Positions 16,404 through 25,824 are shown, counted from the first letter of the stretch. The stretch: 41,084 nucleotides of DNA from Lachnospiraceae bacterium (GCA_024685005.1 JAIKWF010000126.1:1-41084), one strand, 5' to 3'. Program-made: numbers and translations. Notes: generated from the letters alone by a model not told the origin.

Positions 16404-19400
16404 ATGAAGAAAAATATCGGCCGGATCGTCGGCGCTCTGTTTCTGGCATTTGCCATCTTGTTGTGGCAGGTGCCTGCGCCATTTGCATATGCAGTAAGCG
16501 GCGGCGATTTTCAGCGGGAAGGGAATACGGTATATGCCTACAACGGCACGGCAACGTCTGTGACCGTTCCTTCCGGCACGCTTAAGATCGCCTCCGAAGC
16601 ATTTTCCAATCAGGATCAGTTAAAAAGCGTTTCCTTTCCTGCCTCTTTGGAGGAGATCGGAAACGGGGCCTTCCGAAATTGCACATCCATAACGGACGTG
16701 GTGCTGCCTTCAAAGCTTGCAGTACTGGAAAGCGGTGCCTTTGCCGGATGTGAATCCCTTCACAGTTTTCGTTTTAACGATACCCTCACTGAGCTGGGAG
16801 CAGGCGTTTTTTCCGGAGATGATGCGTTAAAGACCCTGGACCTTGGAAAAAACCCTTACTTTGTTTTGATTGACGGAGCCCTTTACAACAGAGACAAAAC
16901 CAAACTGTATTGCGTTTTATCCTCCAGAAAGGGCGCATCTTTTACCATACCCGATTCCGTAACCGAGATCGAACGATATGCCTTTTGGGGCTGTCATGAC
17001 CTGCGGGAAGTGACCCTGTGTCCCAATCTCTATGAGATCCCCGAGTTTGCTTTTTCCAACTGCGAAAACTTAGAAACGGTGAATATTCCTTTGTCTGTTC
17101 GAAAGATCAGTGCAAAGGCGTTTGAAGACTGCATTTCTTTGGGGGATCTGAAGATCCCCGCATCGGTAACGACTATTCACGATACCGCATTTGACGGCTG
17201 CAGCGGCCTTCGGATCATATCCGAAGAAGGGACCGTAGCCTATGAATTTTATCGCAGATTCGATCAGTCCCAAAGCGCATTAATGGAGTATGAGGATCTA
17301 TCCGTCAGCACCAATGCCCTGGGAGGATACTATAACGGGACCGGCAGGGAAAAAAGCTCCTCTTCATCTTCGAATGCAGATACCGGTGCTGATGGCAAAA
17401 GCGTAACTGATGGAGACAGTGCAGAGAATCTTTCCCAAAGCTTTGATCCCGACAGGCCTGCAGATCTGAGCCGGGCAAATGCCTGGGATGATTATTCGGA
17501 TTCCGATGATTCGCAGATCGGATCCACCAGAGTGGTAGGGAATAAAGCTGTGATCTATCCCGGCAAATATCCCGACCCTGCCAGAGGAGACGGCAGCAAT
17601 CCGGCAGTGGTAGCTTCTGCTGAAGTTGAAACACAGGAAGAACCTTTTCCGGAAGCTGTGGATATTCTTTCTGCTGATAGTAAAGGCCTTATTCCCAGAA
17701 AAGCTTATTATGATAACAGCGAACTGACAGATACTGCGGTCAGTGAAGGCGCAAAGCAGATCGGAGATCTGGCATTTGCAAGAAGCACCGTGACATCGGT
17801 GGCACTGCCGGAAGGCCTTGAGCGCATCGGCTACGGGGCATTTTATCATTGCGATAACTTAAAGCAGGTGAAAATTCCGGACAGTGTAACTTACATCAGC
17901 CCGGAGTGTTTTTCCAACACGCCTTATCTTGATAACTGGCTCGCCGGAAGTGGAGATGATTTTCTTATCGTGGGAGACGGGGTACTCATCGGCTACAGAG
18001 GATCGGCCTCTTCCCTGCAGATCCCGGATACCGTAAAAATGATCGCAGGCGGAAGCTTTGCAGGGCACGAAGAATTACAGGAAGTAAAGCTTGGAAATCA
18101 GGTGCGCATCATTGGTGAAGGTGCATTTTACGATTGTACCGCTTTAAGAAGCCTGCAGGGAGGAAATGCACTGGAGCAGATCGCAGACAGAGCCTTTATG
18201 AACTGCCCTGTGGATAATCTTCATATCCCCGCATCCGTTCAGGCCATCGGACTGGGAGCCTTTGATGGCGCCGTAAGCGGATCCGTGATCTTTGAAGGAC
18301 AGGATCTGCCGCAGCTTTCCTATGAACAAACATCTACAAGACTGGCCAATGACCAGTTCAGAAGCAAAGGACTTGGGGAGATTCCCCTGGCTGTCTTTTC
18401 CGGCAGTCCGTCGAATATTCCCGCTTCCATACTGGATGAAAACTACCAGGGATTCAGAGGCCTTGCCATCGCACCGAAGGGATCGGAGGCAACCTTGCTT
18501 CGTGCATCCGCCATTCCCGATGAAACGGGTACTGTGAAGATTCCGGAGCAGGTTTCCGCAGACGGTAAAACCTACCGGATCACCGGGGCTTCTCCTTCGG
18601 CATTTTCGGCTTATGATCCGGAAACCGGAAGCCTTGACTGCAAACGACTGATCCTGCCTGCAGCGTTAGGTTCTGCAGGAGACTATATTCCTTCTCTTGC
18701 CTTTGATGCGGAAAATGCAGCCCTTTCCGAGCTGCCCGCTGCGCAGGCAGAGGAAGAAAAAGAAGAGAGTAAAGAAGAGGAAGAAGTACTTTATGTGGAA
18801 ACTGTCCCTGAAGGGACGACTTATCCCGATGCAGACCTGATCACGGCAAAAGTGAAAGGTGATACATCAGAGTATTTCCTGTATGTAAGCAAAGACAGAC
18901 CACAGGAAGAAAAACTCCGGGATGCTATTACGGAAAAGTACGGACAGCCGGTGGAAGGACAGCTGAATCTACTTTCTTTATCCATGGTGGAAAAGGAGAC
19001 CAACGTACCCATCACCAATTTCGGCAATCGTTATGTACAGGTAAAGATCCCGGTTTCGGAAACCCTTTATAATCAGCAAATCTGTGCCGTTTCCTTAACG
19101 GAAGACGGAAAACTGGAGATGATCTACGGCACCAAGGCAGAAGAAGACGGAAAGTATATGTTTACCTTCCGGACCAATCATTTTTCTCCTTACGGAATCT
19201 ATGCCGGCATCGGAGCAGGAGCATCCGAGATCGCTGCCGGTACAGCCGCCATCACGGGGCTGGACGAATCGCCGGATACGGGAGATCACAGCAAGCTTTT
19301 GACGGTGGTGATCATTTTCTTTGCAGCTGCGGGATTGTTCCTGCTCTTGTATGCTCCTGCTGCGGGTAAAAGAAAAACATCTAAAACCGGGACGGAATAA
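16404..19400 (+). CDS. Wall-anchored BspA-type LRR surface protein with SPDTG sorting signal
   Basis: 998 residues; CAGGAGAAGG precedes the ATG, and the gap to the previous gene is 33 bases, so it is cotranscribed. The signal peptide is residues 1-~30 (LFLAFAILLWQVPAPFAYA). One LRR_5 block lies at ~45-290, a Ser/Asp-rich linker at ~300-420, and a second LRR_5 block at ~430-640. A Glu-rich stretch (~780-797) is followed by a membrane-proximal domain ending in HFSPYGIY, like the one in the preceding protein. The sorting signal SPDTGD (956-961) is followed by a membrane helix (~967-985) and a basic tail. The later SKTGTE at the extreme C-terminus is not a signal because it lies after the helix. 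It is a probable substrate of the upstream class B sortase; the ligand is unknown. Confidence 0.93.
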   Translation: MKKNIGRIVGALFLAFAILLWQVPAPFAYAVSGGDFQREGNTVYAYNGTATSVTVPSGTLKIASEAFSNQDQLKSVSFPASLEEIGNGAFRNCTSITDVVLPSKLAVLESGAFAGCESLHSFRFNDTLTELGAGVFSGDDALKTLDLGKNPYFVLIDGALYNRDKTKLYCVLSSRKGASFTIPDSVTEIERYAFWGCHDLREVTLCPNLYEIPEFAFSNCENLETVNIPLSVRKISAKAFEDCISLGDLKIPASVTTIHDTAFDGCSGLRIISEEGTVAYEFYRRFDQSQSALMEYEDLSVSTNALGGYYNGTGREKSSSSSSNADTGADGKSVTDGDSAENLSQSFDPDRPADLSRANAWDDYSDSDDSQIGSTRVVGNKAVIYPGKYPDPARGDGSNPAVVASAEVETQEEPFPEAVDILSADSKGLIPRKAYYDNSELTDTAVSEGAKQIGDLAFARSTVTSVALPEGLERIGYGAFYHCDNLKQVKIPDSVTYISPECFSNTPYLDNWLAGSGDDFLIVGDGVLIGYRGSASSLQIPDTVKMIAGGSFAGHEELQEVKLGNQVRIIGEGAFYDCTALRSLQGGNALEQIADRAFMNCPVDNLHIPASVQAIGLGAFDGAVSGSVIFEGQDLPQLSYEQTSTRLANDQFRSKGLGEIPLAVFSGSPSNIPASILDENYQGFRGLAIAPKGSEATLLRASAIPDETGTVKIPEQVSADGKTYRITGASPSAFSAYDPETGSLDCKRLILPAALGSAGDYIPSLAFDAENAALSELPAAQAEEEKEESKEEEEVLYVETVPEGTTYPDADLITAKVKGDTSEYFLYVSKDRPQEEKLRDAITEKYGQPVEGQLNLLSLSMVEKETNVPITNFGNRYVQVKIPVSETLYNQQICAVSLTEDGKLEMIYGTKAEEDGKYMFTFRTNHFSPYGIYAGIGAGASEIAAGTAAITGLDESPDTGDHSKLLTVVIIFFAAAGLFLLLYAPAAGKRKTSKTGTE

Positions 19401-19442
19401 GAGCCGACGAGATAAACGCAGAAAGAATAGAAACAGAAATAA

Positions 19443-19473
19443 GAAACGGTCGGCAACAGCCGACCGTTTCTTT
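19443..19473 (+). terminator. Strong intrinsic terminator of the sortase operon
   Basis: A perfect 12-bp stem GAAACGGTCGGC/GCCGACCGTTTC with loop AACA is followed by TTTGCTTT, 42 bases after the last sortase-substrate gene. Confidence 0.9.
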
Positions 19474-19686
19474 GCTTTATGCGAGTTTTTTGCATAATTA
19501 TAAATAACGGAGTTTAAAATATCTGTTGAATTTTATTAAGAATTATTTAAAGTCGATCCGCATTTTGATCACATTCGATTATGGTAACGGTAACAGAAAG
19601 GAGACATATTTGTACAAAAACCAACCGGATTTGCAAAAGTAGGATTGAATTTGCGCGAAAAATGAACGGATACAATATTTTTTTTG

Positions 19687-19715
19687 TTGATTTTTACAAC
19701 TGTTTTTCCTATAAT
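19687..19715 (+). promoter_or_regulatory. Promoter of the opp operon
   Basis: TTGATT (19687-19692), a 17-base spacer and a perfect TATAAT (19710-19715) predict a start near 19722 and a leader of ~66 bases. Confidence 0.7.
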
Positions 19716-19723
19716 ATACTTTA

Positions 19724-19743
19724 TGTGTCCGGAGGGGGGCACA
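19724..19743 (+). other. Hairpin at the 5' end of the opp transcript
   Basis: TGTGTCC pairs with GGGCACA (one T-G wobble) around the loop GGAGGG. It sits 2 bases after the predicted transcription start and ~45 bases before the oppB start. It could protect the mRNA 5' end. The loop resembles a ribosome site but no reading frame starts behind it. Confidence 0.3.
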
Positions 19744-19787
19744 ATTCGCCGAGCGCGAAAAATTCTTTCAGAAACAGAGGAATGAAT

Positions 19788-20714
19788 ATGAATCCGAATA
19801 TGCTTAAATACATTATAAAGCGCATAATCCTGGCAATCTTTACCGTTTGGGTGGTAATTACCGTCACATTCTTTATCATGCATGCCGTACCCGGAGGCCC
19901 TTTTACCTCCGAGAAAGCCGTATCTCCCGCCGTTCAGAAGGCGATGGAAGCCAAGTACGGACTGGATAAGCCCCTTATGACCCAGTATGCAACCTATTTG
20001 GGAGATGTGGTGCAGTTCCGTTTCGGTCCTTCCCTAAAGCAGAGAGGACGTATGGTCATCGATATTATCGGTGACGGCATGAAGACCTCCGCAAAATTAG
20101 GCCTCATCGCTGCATTCCTGGCGCTGATCATCGGTATCGTTCTCGGATCTTTCGCAGCGCTTATGAGAAATTCCGTTCTTGACCGTGTGATCATGGTTCT
20201 GACAACTGCATTTGTATCGATGCCTTCCTTTATAATGGGAACGCTTTTATTGGTAGCTTTTGCCATTAAAGCACATATTCTTCCCGCAAACGGTGCCACT
20301 CCCGGAGGTCTGATCCTTCCTGTGGTTACTCTGATGTTATATCCCATGTCTTATATTACAAGACTGACCCGTTCATCCATGCTGGATGTACTCGGTCAGG
20401 ACTATATTCGAACTGCACGTGCAAAGGGTGTGTCAGGCAGCCGGATCATTTTCGGACATGCACTGAAAAATGCCCTGATCCCCGTTATTACATATTTCGG
20501 ACCTATGCTTGCCTATATCGTTACCGGTTCTCTTGTTGTAGAGCAGATCTTTGCGGTTCCCGGTATCGGCAGGGCTTATGTGTCAAGTATTACAAACCGT
20601 GATTATACCATGATCATGGGAACCACCATTGTACTGGCGTCCCTTATCGTGATCATGAATCTGGTCAGCGATATCCTCTACAAAGTAGTGGATCCCAGAA
20701 TCACGCTTGAATAA
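19788..20714 (+). CDS. oppB: Oligopeptide ABC transporter permease OppB
   Basis: 308 residues from 19788. I chose this ATG because AGAGG (19776-19780) lies 7 bases upstream, whereas it would be one base from the ATG at 19782. Six membrane segments are expected, beginning with IILAIFTVWVVITVTFFIMH, which is followed by the family's AVPGGPF element. The cytoplasmic EAA loop that docks the ATPases reads YIRTARAKGVSGSRIIFGH, then LKNALIPVI. It forms the channel together with OppC. It is the first gene of oppB-C-D-F-A, and the next gene starts 31 bases later. Confidence 0.95.
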   Translation: MNPNMLKYIIKRIILAIFTVWVVITVTFFIMHAVPGGPFTSEKAVSPAVQKAMEAKYGLDKPLMTQYATYLGDVVQFRFGPSLKQRGRMVIDIIGDGMKTSAKLGLIAAFLALIIGIVLGSFAALMRNSVLDRVIMVLTTAFVSMPSFIMGTLLLVAFAIKAHILPANGATPGGLILPVVTLMLYPMSYITRLTRSSMLDVLGQDYIRTARAKGVSGSRIIFGHALKNALIPVITYFGPMLAYIVTGSLVVEQIFAVPGIGRAYVSSITNRDYTMIMGTTIVLASLIVIMNLVSDILYKVVDPRITLE

Positions 20715-20745
20715 AGGAAAGATTAGTTAAAGGAGAAACCTCTTT

Positions 20746-21804
20746 ATGAGTGAGGAAGTAAAGAAGAGTCAGCTTACTGCGGCGGATTTCCAGCCTGCAG
20801 ACGAAAACGAAAAACTGTATATGGTCAAGATGCGGCCCCAGACCACAGCCTTTAAGGATGGTATCAGAAGGCTGCGGAAAAATAAAGTGGCCATGGTCAG
20901 CTTCTGGGTCATCGTTGTGATCACCCTTTGTGCACTGATCGTTCCCATGGTTTGGCCTTATCAATATGAAGCAATGCTGGGAATGACACCGGGAAAACCC
21001 GTAGATGCTTCATTCCAGAATCTGCGACCTTTTGAACACTCCGCATCAGAGCTTGCAAGAATGGAGCAGGGTGAAAAAGTATTCCCCCATCTGTTCGGAA
21101 CGGATTCCAGCGGAAGAGATTATTTCATCCGTGTGGTATACGGAACCAGGATTTCCCTGGCAGTAGGATTTTTTGCATCCCTCATCGTGCTGATCATCGG
21201 ACTTTTGGTAGGAGCGATTTCCGGTTATGCCGGCGGAAAAGTGGACCTTTTCATCATGCGTGTGGTAGATATCATCTATTCCCTGCCTGATATGCTTATG
21301 GTAATCCTTCTTGCAACGGTGCTGAAACAGGTCATCGGAGACAGCCTGGAGGGAACGGTTCTTGCAAGAATCGGATCCAACATCATTTCGCTGTTTATCG
21401 TGTTTGCCCTGCTTTACTGGGTTTCCATGGCAAGACTTGTCCGCGGACAGATCCTGTCCCTGCGTGAGCAGGAATATGTACTGGCAGCCCAGGCAGCCGG
21501 TGCCAAGGGAAGCTGGGTCATCAGAAAGCATCTGATCCCCAACTGCGTTTCCGTTATCGTGATCTCTACGGCACTGCAGATCCCTTCGGCAATTTTTACG
21601 GAAAGTTATCTTTCTTTCCTGGGACTTGGTGTTAATGCCCCTATGCCGTCCTTAGGCTCCCTTGCCTCTGACGCGCTGAACGGAATTACCTCTTATCCCT
21701 ACAGATTGGTAATCCCCGCAATTGTGATCTCCCTCATCGTACTTTCCCTGAACCTGTTCGGTGACGGCTTGAGAGATGCGTTTGATCCGAAACTGAACGG
21801 ATAA
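20746..21804 (+). CDS. oppC: Oligopeptide ABC transporter permease OppC
   Basis: 352 residues; AAAGGAG lies about 10 bases before the ATG. The soluble N-terminal ~50 residues are followed by a first helix (VAMVSFWVIVVITLCALIVP), then an extracellular loop containing FGTDSSGRDYF, a hallmark of OppC/DppC. The EAA loop is YVLAAQAAGAKGSWVIRKHL, followed by IPNCVSVI. The C-terminus (FGDGLRDAFDPKL) is typical. It pairs with OppB in the membrane. The spacing to oppD is 28 bases. Confidence 0.95.
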   Translation: MSEEVKKSQLTAADFQPADENEKLYMVKMRPQTTAFKDGIRRLRKNKVAMVSFWVIVVITLCALIVPMVWPYQYEAMLGMTPGKPVDASFQNLRPFEHSASELARMEQGEKVFPHLFGTDSSGRDYFIRVVYGTRISLAVGFFASLIVLIIGLLVGAISGYAGGKVDLFIMRVVDIIYSLPDMLMVILLATVLKQVIGDSLEGTVLARIGSNIISLFIVFALLYWVSMARLVRGQILSLREQEYVLAAQAAGAKGSWVIRKHLIPNCVSVIVISTALQIPSAIFTESYLSFLGLGVNAPMPSLGSLASDALNGITSYPYRLVIPAIVISLIVLSLNLFGDGLRDAFDPKLNG

Positions 21805-21832
21805 ATCTAAACATACAAAGGAAGGAAACAAC

Positions 21833-22801
21833 ATGGCACTTTTAGAGGTGACAGACTTACATACTTCGTTTTTTACGGATGCCGGTGAAGTAAAGGCTGT
21901 TAACGGTGTATCATTCAGCCTGGAAAAAAATAAGGTTCTCGGCATCGTAGGAGAGTCCGGTTCCGGTAAATCCGTAACTGCATACTCCATTATGCAGATT
22001 CTGGCAAAAACCGGTAAGATCGTATCCGGCTCCATTAAATTCAACGGAGAGGAACTGGTTGGTGCTCCCGAGAGCACGATGAATAAGATCCGCGGAAACA
22101 GAATTTCCATTATTTTCCAGGATCCCATGACCAGCCTGAATCCCACCTATACCATCGGGAATCAGCTTATGGAGGCTATCCTGCTTCATACCGGCAGAAA
22201 TAAAAAGGAAGCATACGACCGTGCTGTTGAAATGCTCAGACTTGTAAATGTAAACGAGCCTGAAAAACGAATGAAGCAGTATCCATACGAGTTTTCCGGC
22301 GGTATGAGACAGCGGGTTATGATCGCCATGGCTCTGGCCTGCGAACCGGATATCCTCATTGCAGATGAGCCCACCACCGCACTGGACGTTACCATTCAGG
22401 CAGGTATTCTGGAGCTGATGAAGGATATTCAGAAAAAAGAAGGCATGGCCATCATCATGATCACCCATGATCTGGGCGTTGTGGCGCAGCTTTGTGATGA
22501 AGTGATCGTTATGTATGCCGGAGGTATCTGTGAAAAAGGTTCTGCGGAGGATATTTTCTATCATCCCAAACATGAGTATACAAAAGGACTTTTATCATCC
22601 ATTCCTACAGTAGATGATGTTTACCAGAAACTGAAACCCATTGCGGGAACACCCATCGATCTTTTGAATATGCCCAAGGGATGTCCTTTCGCTCCCAGAT
22701 GTGAGAACGCCATGAAGATCTGCATCAGAGAGGCTGCAAAGCTGCAGAAAGTTTCGGAGGGACATTTTGCAAGATGCTGGATGAATCAAAAAACCCTGTA
22801 A
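21833..22801 (+). CDS. oppD: Oligopeptide ABC transporter ATP-binding protein OppD
   Basis: 322 residues; AAGGAAGGAAA precedes the ATG. Walker A GESGSGKS is at 40-47, the Q-loop in IIFQDPMTSLNP, the signature FSGGMRQRV at ~154-162, and Walker B ILIADEPTTALD at ~174-185, followed by a conserved His in ITHDLGVVA. The C-terminal oligopeptide-transporter extension carries GCPFAPRCENAMKIC, a Cys pattern that binds an Fe-S cluster in some homologs. Its stop lies 14 bases before the preferred oppF start and 28 bases inside an alternative one, which suggests translational coupling. Confidence 0.95.
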   Translation: MALLEVTDLHTSFFTDAGEVKAVNGVSFSLEKNKVLGIVGESGSGKSVTAYSIMQILAKTGKIVSGSIKFNGEELVGAPESTMNKIRGNRISIIFQDPMTSLNPTYTIGNQLMEAILLHTGRNKKEAYDRAVEMLRLVNVNEPEKRMKQYPYEFSGGMRQRVMIAMALACEPDILIADEPTTALDVTIQAGILELMKDIQKKEGMAIIMITHDLGVVAQLCDEVIVMYAGGICEKGSAEDIFYHPKHEYTKGLLSSIPTVDDVYQKLKPIAGTPIDLLNMPKGCPFAPRCENAMKICIREAAKLQKVSEGHFARCWMNQKTL

Positions 22802-22815
22802 AGAAAGAGAAGACC

Positions 22816-23820
22816 ATGAACGATATCCAAAACGACAATAAGAACAATCAAGCACCCCTTCTGCAGGTGAAAAATCTGAAACAGTATTTTCAGCTGAACA
22901 ACGGATTTTTCTCCAATCAGATCCTGAAGGCGGTGGATGATATTTCCTTTGATATTATGAAAGGTGAAACCCTGGGTCTTGTAGGAGAGTCCGGATGCGG
23001 TAAGACCACCGCGGGCAGAACCATTCTGCATCTTTACAAGCCTACGGCAGGAGATGTAATCTTTGACGGAGAAAAAATAGAAGGACGTCAGAAGATCGAA
23101 GCCTTTCGTCAGAAAGCTACCATGGTATTCCAGGATCCTTATTCTTCACTGGATCCCAGAATGACCGTATCTGATATCATCGGAGAGCCTTTGGATGTAC
23201 AAAAGCTTGTAAGCAACGCTTCTGAGAGAAGAGAGCGTATTTTGTATCTGATGGATAAGGTGGGACTGAACTCCGAACATGCAGCCCGCTATGCCCATGA
23301 GTTTTCCGGCGGACAGAGACAGCGTGTGGGTATCGCAAGAGCCCTTGCCACCAGACCTGAATTTGTGGTCTGCGACGAGCCTGTTTCCGCCCTTGATGTG
23401 TCCATTCAGGCACAGATCATCAACATGTTCGAACAGCTTCAGGAGGATCTGGGGCTTACCTATCTGTTCATTGCCCATGACCTTCTTGTAGTACGGCATA
23501 TTTCTTCCCGGATCGCCGTAATGTATCTGGGACACCTTGTGGAGCTTGCCAGCAGGGATGCCATCTGCGACAAACCGCTGCATCCTTATACGAAAGCATT
23601 GATGAGTGCGGTTCCCATGCCGGATCCCAAAGTTGCAAGAGCCAATAAGAGAATCTCCCTGTCGGGAGAGATTCCTTCACCCCTTCATGCACCTAAGGGC
23701 TGTCCTTTCCATACCAGATGTCCTCACGCAACGGATGCCTGCAAGGAGAGCATGCCTGCCCTTCGCGAAGTGGAAAGCGGCAGATTTGTAGCCTGCCACA
23801 GAGTGGAAGAGATCAACTGA
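22816..23820 (+). CDS. oppF: Oligopeptide ABC transporter ATP-binding protein OppF
   Basis: 334 residues from 22816. An alternative start at 22774 overlaps oppD by 28 bases and has GGAGGG 12 bases upstream; I prefer 22816 because its N-terminus ([12 protein letters not shown]) runs straight into the ABC domain, but both are possible. Walker A is GESGCGKTT, the signature [15 protein letters not shown], and Walker [13 protein letters not shown]. The C-terminal extension contains [15 protein letters not shown]. It forms the ATPase pair with OppD. A 67-base gap, with a weak hairpin in it, precedes oppA. Confidence 0.94.
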   Translation: MNDIQNDNKNNQAPLLQVKNLKQYFQLNNGFFSNQILKAVDDISFDIMKGETLGLVGESGCGKTTAGRTILHLYKPTAGDVIFDGEKIEGRQKIEAFRQKATMVFQDPYSSLDPRMTVSDIIGEPLDVQKLVSNASERRERILYLMDKVGLNSEHAARYAHEFSGGQRQRVGIARALATRPEFVVCDEPVSALDVSIQAQIINMFEQLQEDLGLTYLFIAHDLLVVRHISSRIAVMYLGHLVELASRDAICDKPLHPYTKALMSAVPMPDPKVARANKRISLSGEIPSPLHAPKGCPFHTRCPHATDACKESMPALREVESGRFVACHRVEEIN

Positions 23821-23830
23821 TCCGTTCAAT

Positions 23831-23847
23831 AAAGCATAAGCTTTTTT
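23831..23847 (+). terminator. Weak hairpin between oppF and oppA
   Basis: AAAGC, loop ATAA, GCTTT, then TTT. The 5-bp stem is too weak for a full terminator but could attenuate or set an RNA end ahead of oppA, which usually needs more product than the membrane genes. Confidence 0.25.
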
Positions 23848-23887
23848 GATAGAAGTAACAAAAATTTTGTAATAGGAGGAGAAAATT

Positions 23888-25804
23888 ATGAAAAAGAAGT
23901 TACTTGCAATTCTTTTATCTGCTGCAATGGTCGCTTCTTTGACAGCTTGTGGCGATTCCGCACAGAGCGGTGACGCACCCGAAGAGCTGGCAGAGGACAT
24001 TGAGGCTGCTGCACAGGAAGACGAAGCTGCAGCTGCTGACGCAGAAAGCGGCGAAGGCGAAGCAAAAGAGGATGGCGCAGCTTCCGCAGCTGACGGTCTG
24101 AATGTTTGTATCGCATCCGAACCCGACACCCTTGATCCCGCACTGAACAGTGCCGTAGACGGAGCTACCATGCTGGTACATCTGTTTTCCGGTCTTGCAA
24201 AGTGGGAGAAAGACGGCGATTCCTTCAAGATCGTTCCCGATGCAGCTACCGAGCTGCCTGAAGGTACTGTAAATGAGGATGGTACCGTAACCTACACTTA
24301 CACCTTAAAGGATGGCCTGAAATGGTCCGACGGTAAGGATGTAACCGCAGGCGATTTCGAGTTCGCATGGAACAGAGCCGTATCTGTAGCGCTTGCTGCT
24401 GACTATGGTTATATGTTTGAGGTTGTTGACGGCTATGATGATGTTTGGGATGTGGATGATGAAGGCAACCCGAAGAATCCCGATGCTAAGCTGAATGTAA
24501 AGGCTGTCGATGACAAGACTCTTGAAGTTACCATCAAGAATAAGATTTCTTACTGGAATGAGCTTCTTGCATTCCCTGTATACTTCCCCGTTCGCGAGGA
24601 TGTTGTAGCAAGCGATTCTTGGGCAACAGATCCTTCCACCTATGTGTGCAACGGACCTTACACCATGACCGGTTGGGAGCACAACTCCGTGATCACTCTG
24701 GAGAAGAACAGCTCTTATGTAGATGCTGATTCCGTCACCATGGACAAGATCAACTTCTATCTGTCCGATGATCAGAACAACATGCTCACCAACTTCAAGA
24801 ACGGTGACTGGACCATGATCGACGATGTTCCTACCAATGAGATCGCTTCCCTGAAGACTGATTATCCTAACAACTTCTTCGTAGAAGGCCAGATCGGTAC
24901 TTACTATGTATGCTGGAACATCAACGAGAACATCCTTCCTTCCGGTTCCGACCTGAAGGGTGATGACGCTCAGAAAGCTGAGGCAGAGATCCGTACCGCT
25001 CTTTCCAAGCTCTTTGATCGTAACTACATCGTAGACAGCATTGCACAGGGTGGACAGGTTCCTGCATCTTCCTTCGTTGCTATGGGTCTTACCGATGCAG
25101 ACGGTTCCGAGTTCTACAAGAACGCAGGCTCCAACAGCTTTGACGGATATCTTAATGTATCTGCTGATGCACTTGAGAGCAACTTCAACGAAGCTATGGA
25201 AGTTCTGAAGAAATACTACACCTATGATGAAGCAAGCGGAAAGTTCACCGATGCTCCTACTCTTACTTACCTGTACAACACTTCTGATGCACACAAGGCA
25301 ATCGCTGAGTATCTGCAGAGTGCTTTTGCGGCAGTAGGTATCACCATGAACCTTGAGAACCAGGAGTGGGCAACCTTCCTGAACACACGTAAGCAGGGTG
25401 ACTACTCTGTAGCAAGAAACGGCTGGCTTGCAGATTACAACGATCCTATCTGCTTCCTTGATATGTGGGTAACCGCTTCCGGTAACAACGATGTACAGTT
25501 CGGTAAGGGCGATCACGCTAAGGCTAAGATCTACAGCCTGGATCTGACCGAGTTCGGTTATGACACCAAGGTTGAGAACGGAACCTGGGCTGAGACCTAT
25601 GACGTACTCATCGATACCATCAAGAAGTGCGAAGATGAGCCCACACGTTACAAGATGATGCACAAGGCAGAAGATATGCTGATGGAAACCGGATGCATCT
25701 GCCCTCTGTACTTCTACACCGATCTTTACATGATCGACGAGAATCTTCAGGGATTCTTCTCTAACCCGCTTGGATACAAGTACTTCATGTACAGCCACTT
25801 CTAA
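23888..25804 (+). CDS. oppA: Oligopeptide-binding lipoprotein OppA
   Basis: 638 residues; TAGGAGGAGAAAATT precedes the ATG. The signal peptide ends in lipobox LTAC, with Cys21 as the lipid-modified residue. Residues ~22-72 are a very acidic Ala/Glu/Asp-rich tether. The SBP_bac_5 (peptide/nickel-type) domain follows, starting LNVCIASEPDTLDPA and including TYTYTLKDGLKWSDGKDVTA. It is longer than typical OppA (~540-550) mainly because of the tether. It captures extracellular peptides and passes them to OppBC. It is the last gene of the operon, with a very strong terminator behind it. Codon choice is strongly biased (AAC, TTC, ATC), as in highly expressed genes. Confidence 0.95.
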   Translation: MKKKLLAILLSAAMVASLTACGDSAQSGDAPEELAEDIEAAAQEDEAAAADAESGEGEAKEDGAASAADGLNVCIASEPDTLDPALNSAVDGATMLVHLFSGLAKWEKDGDSFKIVPDAATELPEGTVNEDGTVTYTYTLKDGLKWSDGKDVTAGDFEFAWNRAVSVALAADYGYMFEVVDGYDDVWDVDDEGNPKNPDAKLNVKAVDDKTLEVTIKNKISYWNELLAFPVYFPVREDVVASDSWATDPSTYVCNGPYTMTGWEHNSVITLEKNSSYVDADSVTMDKINFYLSDDQNNMLTNFKNGDWTMIDDVPTNEIASLKTDYPNNFFVEGQIGTYYVCWNINENILPSGSDLKGDDAQKAEAEIRTALSKLFDRNYIVDSIAQGGQVPASSFVAMGLTDADGSEFYKNAGSNSFDGYLNVSADALESNFNEAMEVLKKYYTYDEASGKFTDAPTLTYLYNTSDAHKAIAEYLQSAFAAVGITMNLENQEWATFLNTRKQGDYSVARNGWLADYNDPICFLDMWVTASGNNDVQFGKGDHAKAKIYSLDLTEFGYDTKVENGTWAETYDVLIDTIKKCEDEPTRYKMMHKAEDMLMETGCICPLYFYTDLYMIDENLQGFFSNPLGYKYFMYSHF

Positions 25805-25824
25805 GCATCATATTAATGTAAATG

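Larger units (their letters stand above)
19474..19787. other. Non-coding gap before the opp operon
   Basis: An A/T-rich stretch of ~310 bases. An ATG at 19581 is in frame with oppB, but the intervening 69 codons look unlike any permease, so I treat the stretch as untranslated. It contains the opp promoter (19687-19715) and a leader hairpin (19724-19743). A partial CodY-like sequence near 19530 has about four mismatches, and I do not call it. Confidence 0.6.

Noticed and set aside
19375-19400. SKTGTE at the very end of the 998-aa protein as a second sorting signal
   Set aside because: It lies after the membrane helix, on the cytoplasmic side, so sortase cannot reach it. SPDTGD at 956-961 is correctly placed.
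19525-19545. CodY-like box upstream of opp
   Set aside because: The AATTTT...AATT pattern has about four mismatches to the CodY consensus in an A/T-rich region, so it is not supportable.
19581-19787. N-terminal extension of OppB starting at 19581
   Set aside because: The extension covers the promoter and leader and encodes residues unlike permeases; a proper ribosome site fits the ATG at 19788.
24305-25798. Long open frame on the minus strand opposite oppA (497 codons)
   Set aside because: It mirrors the strongly biased codons of oppA, has no ribosome site, and its translation matches no fold or family I recognise.
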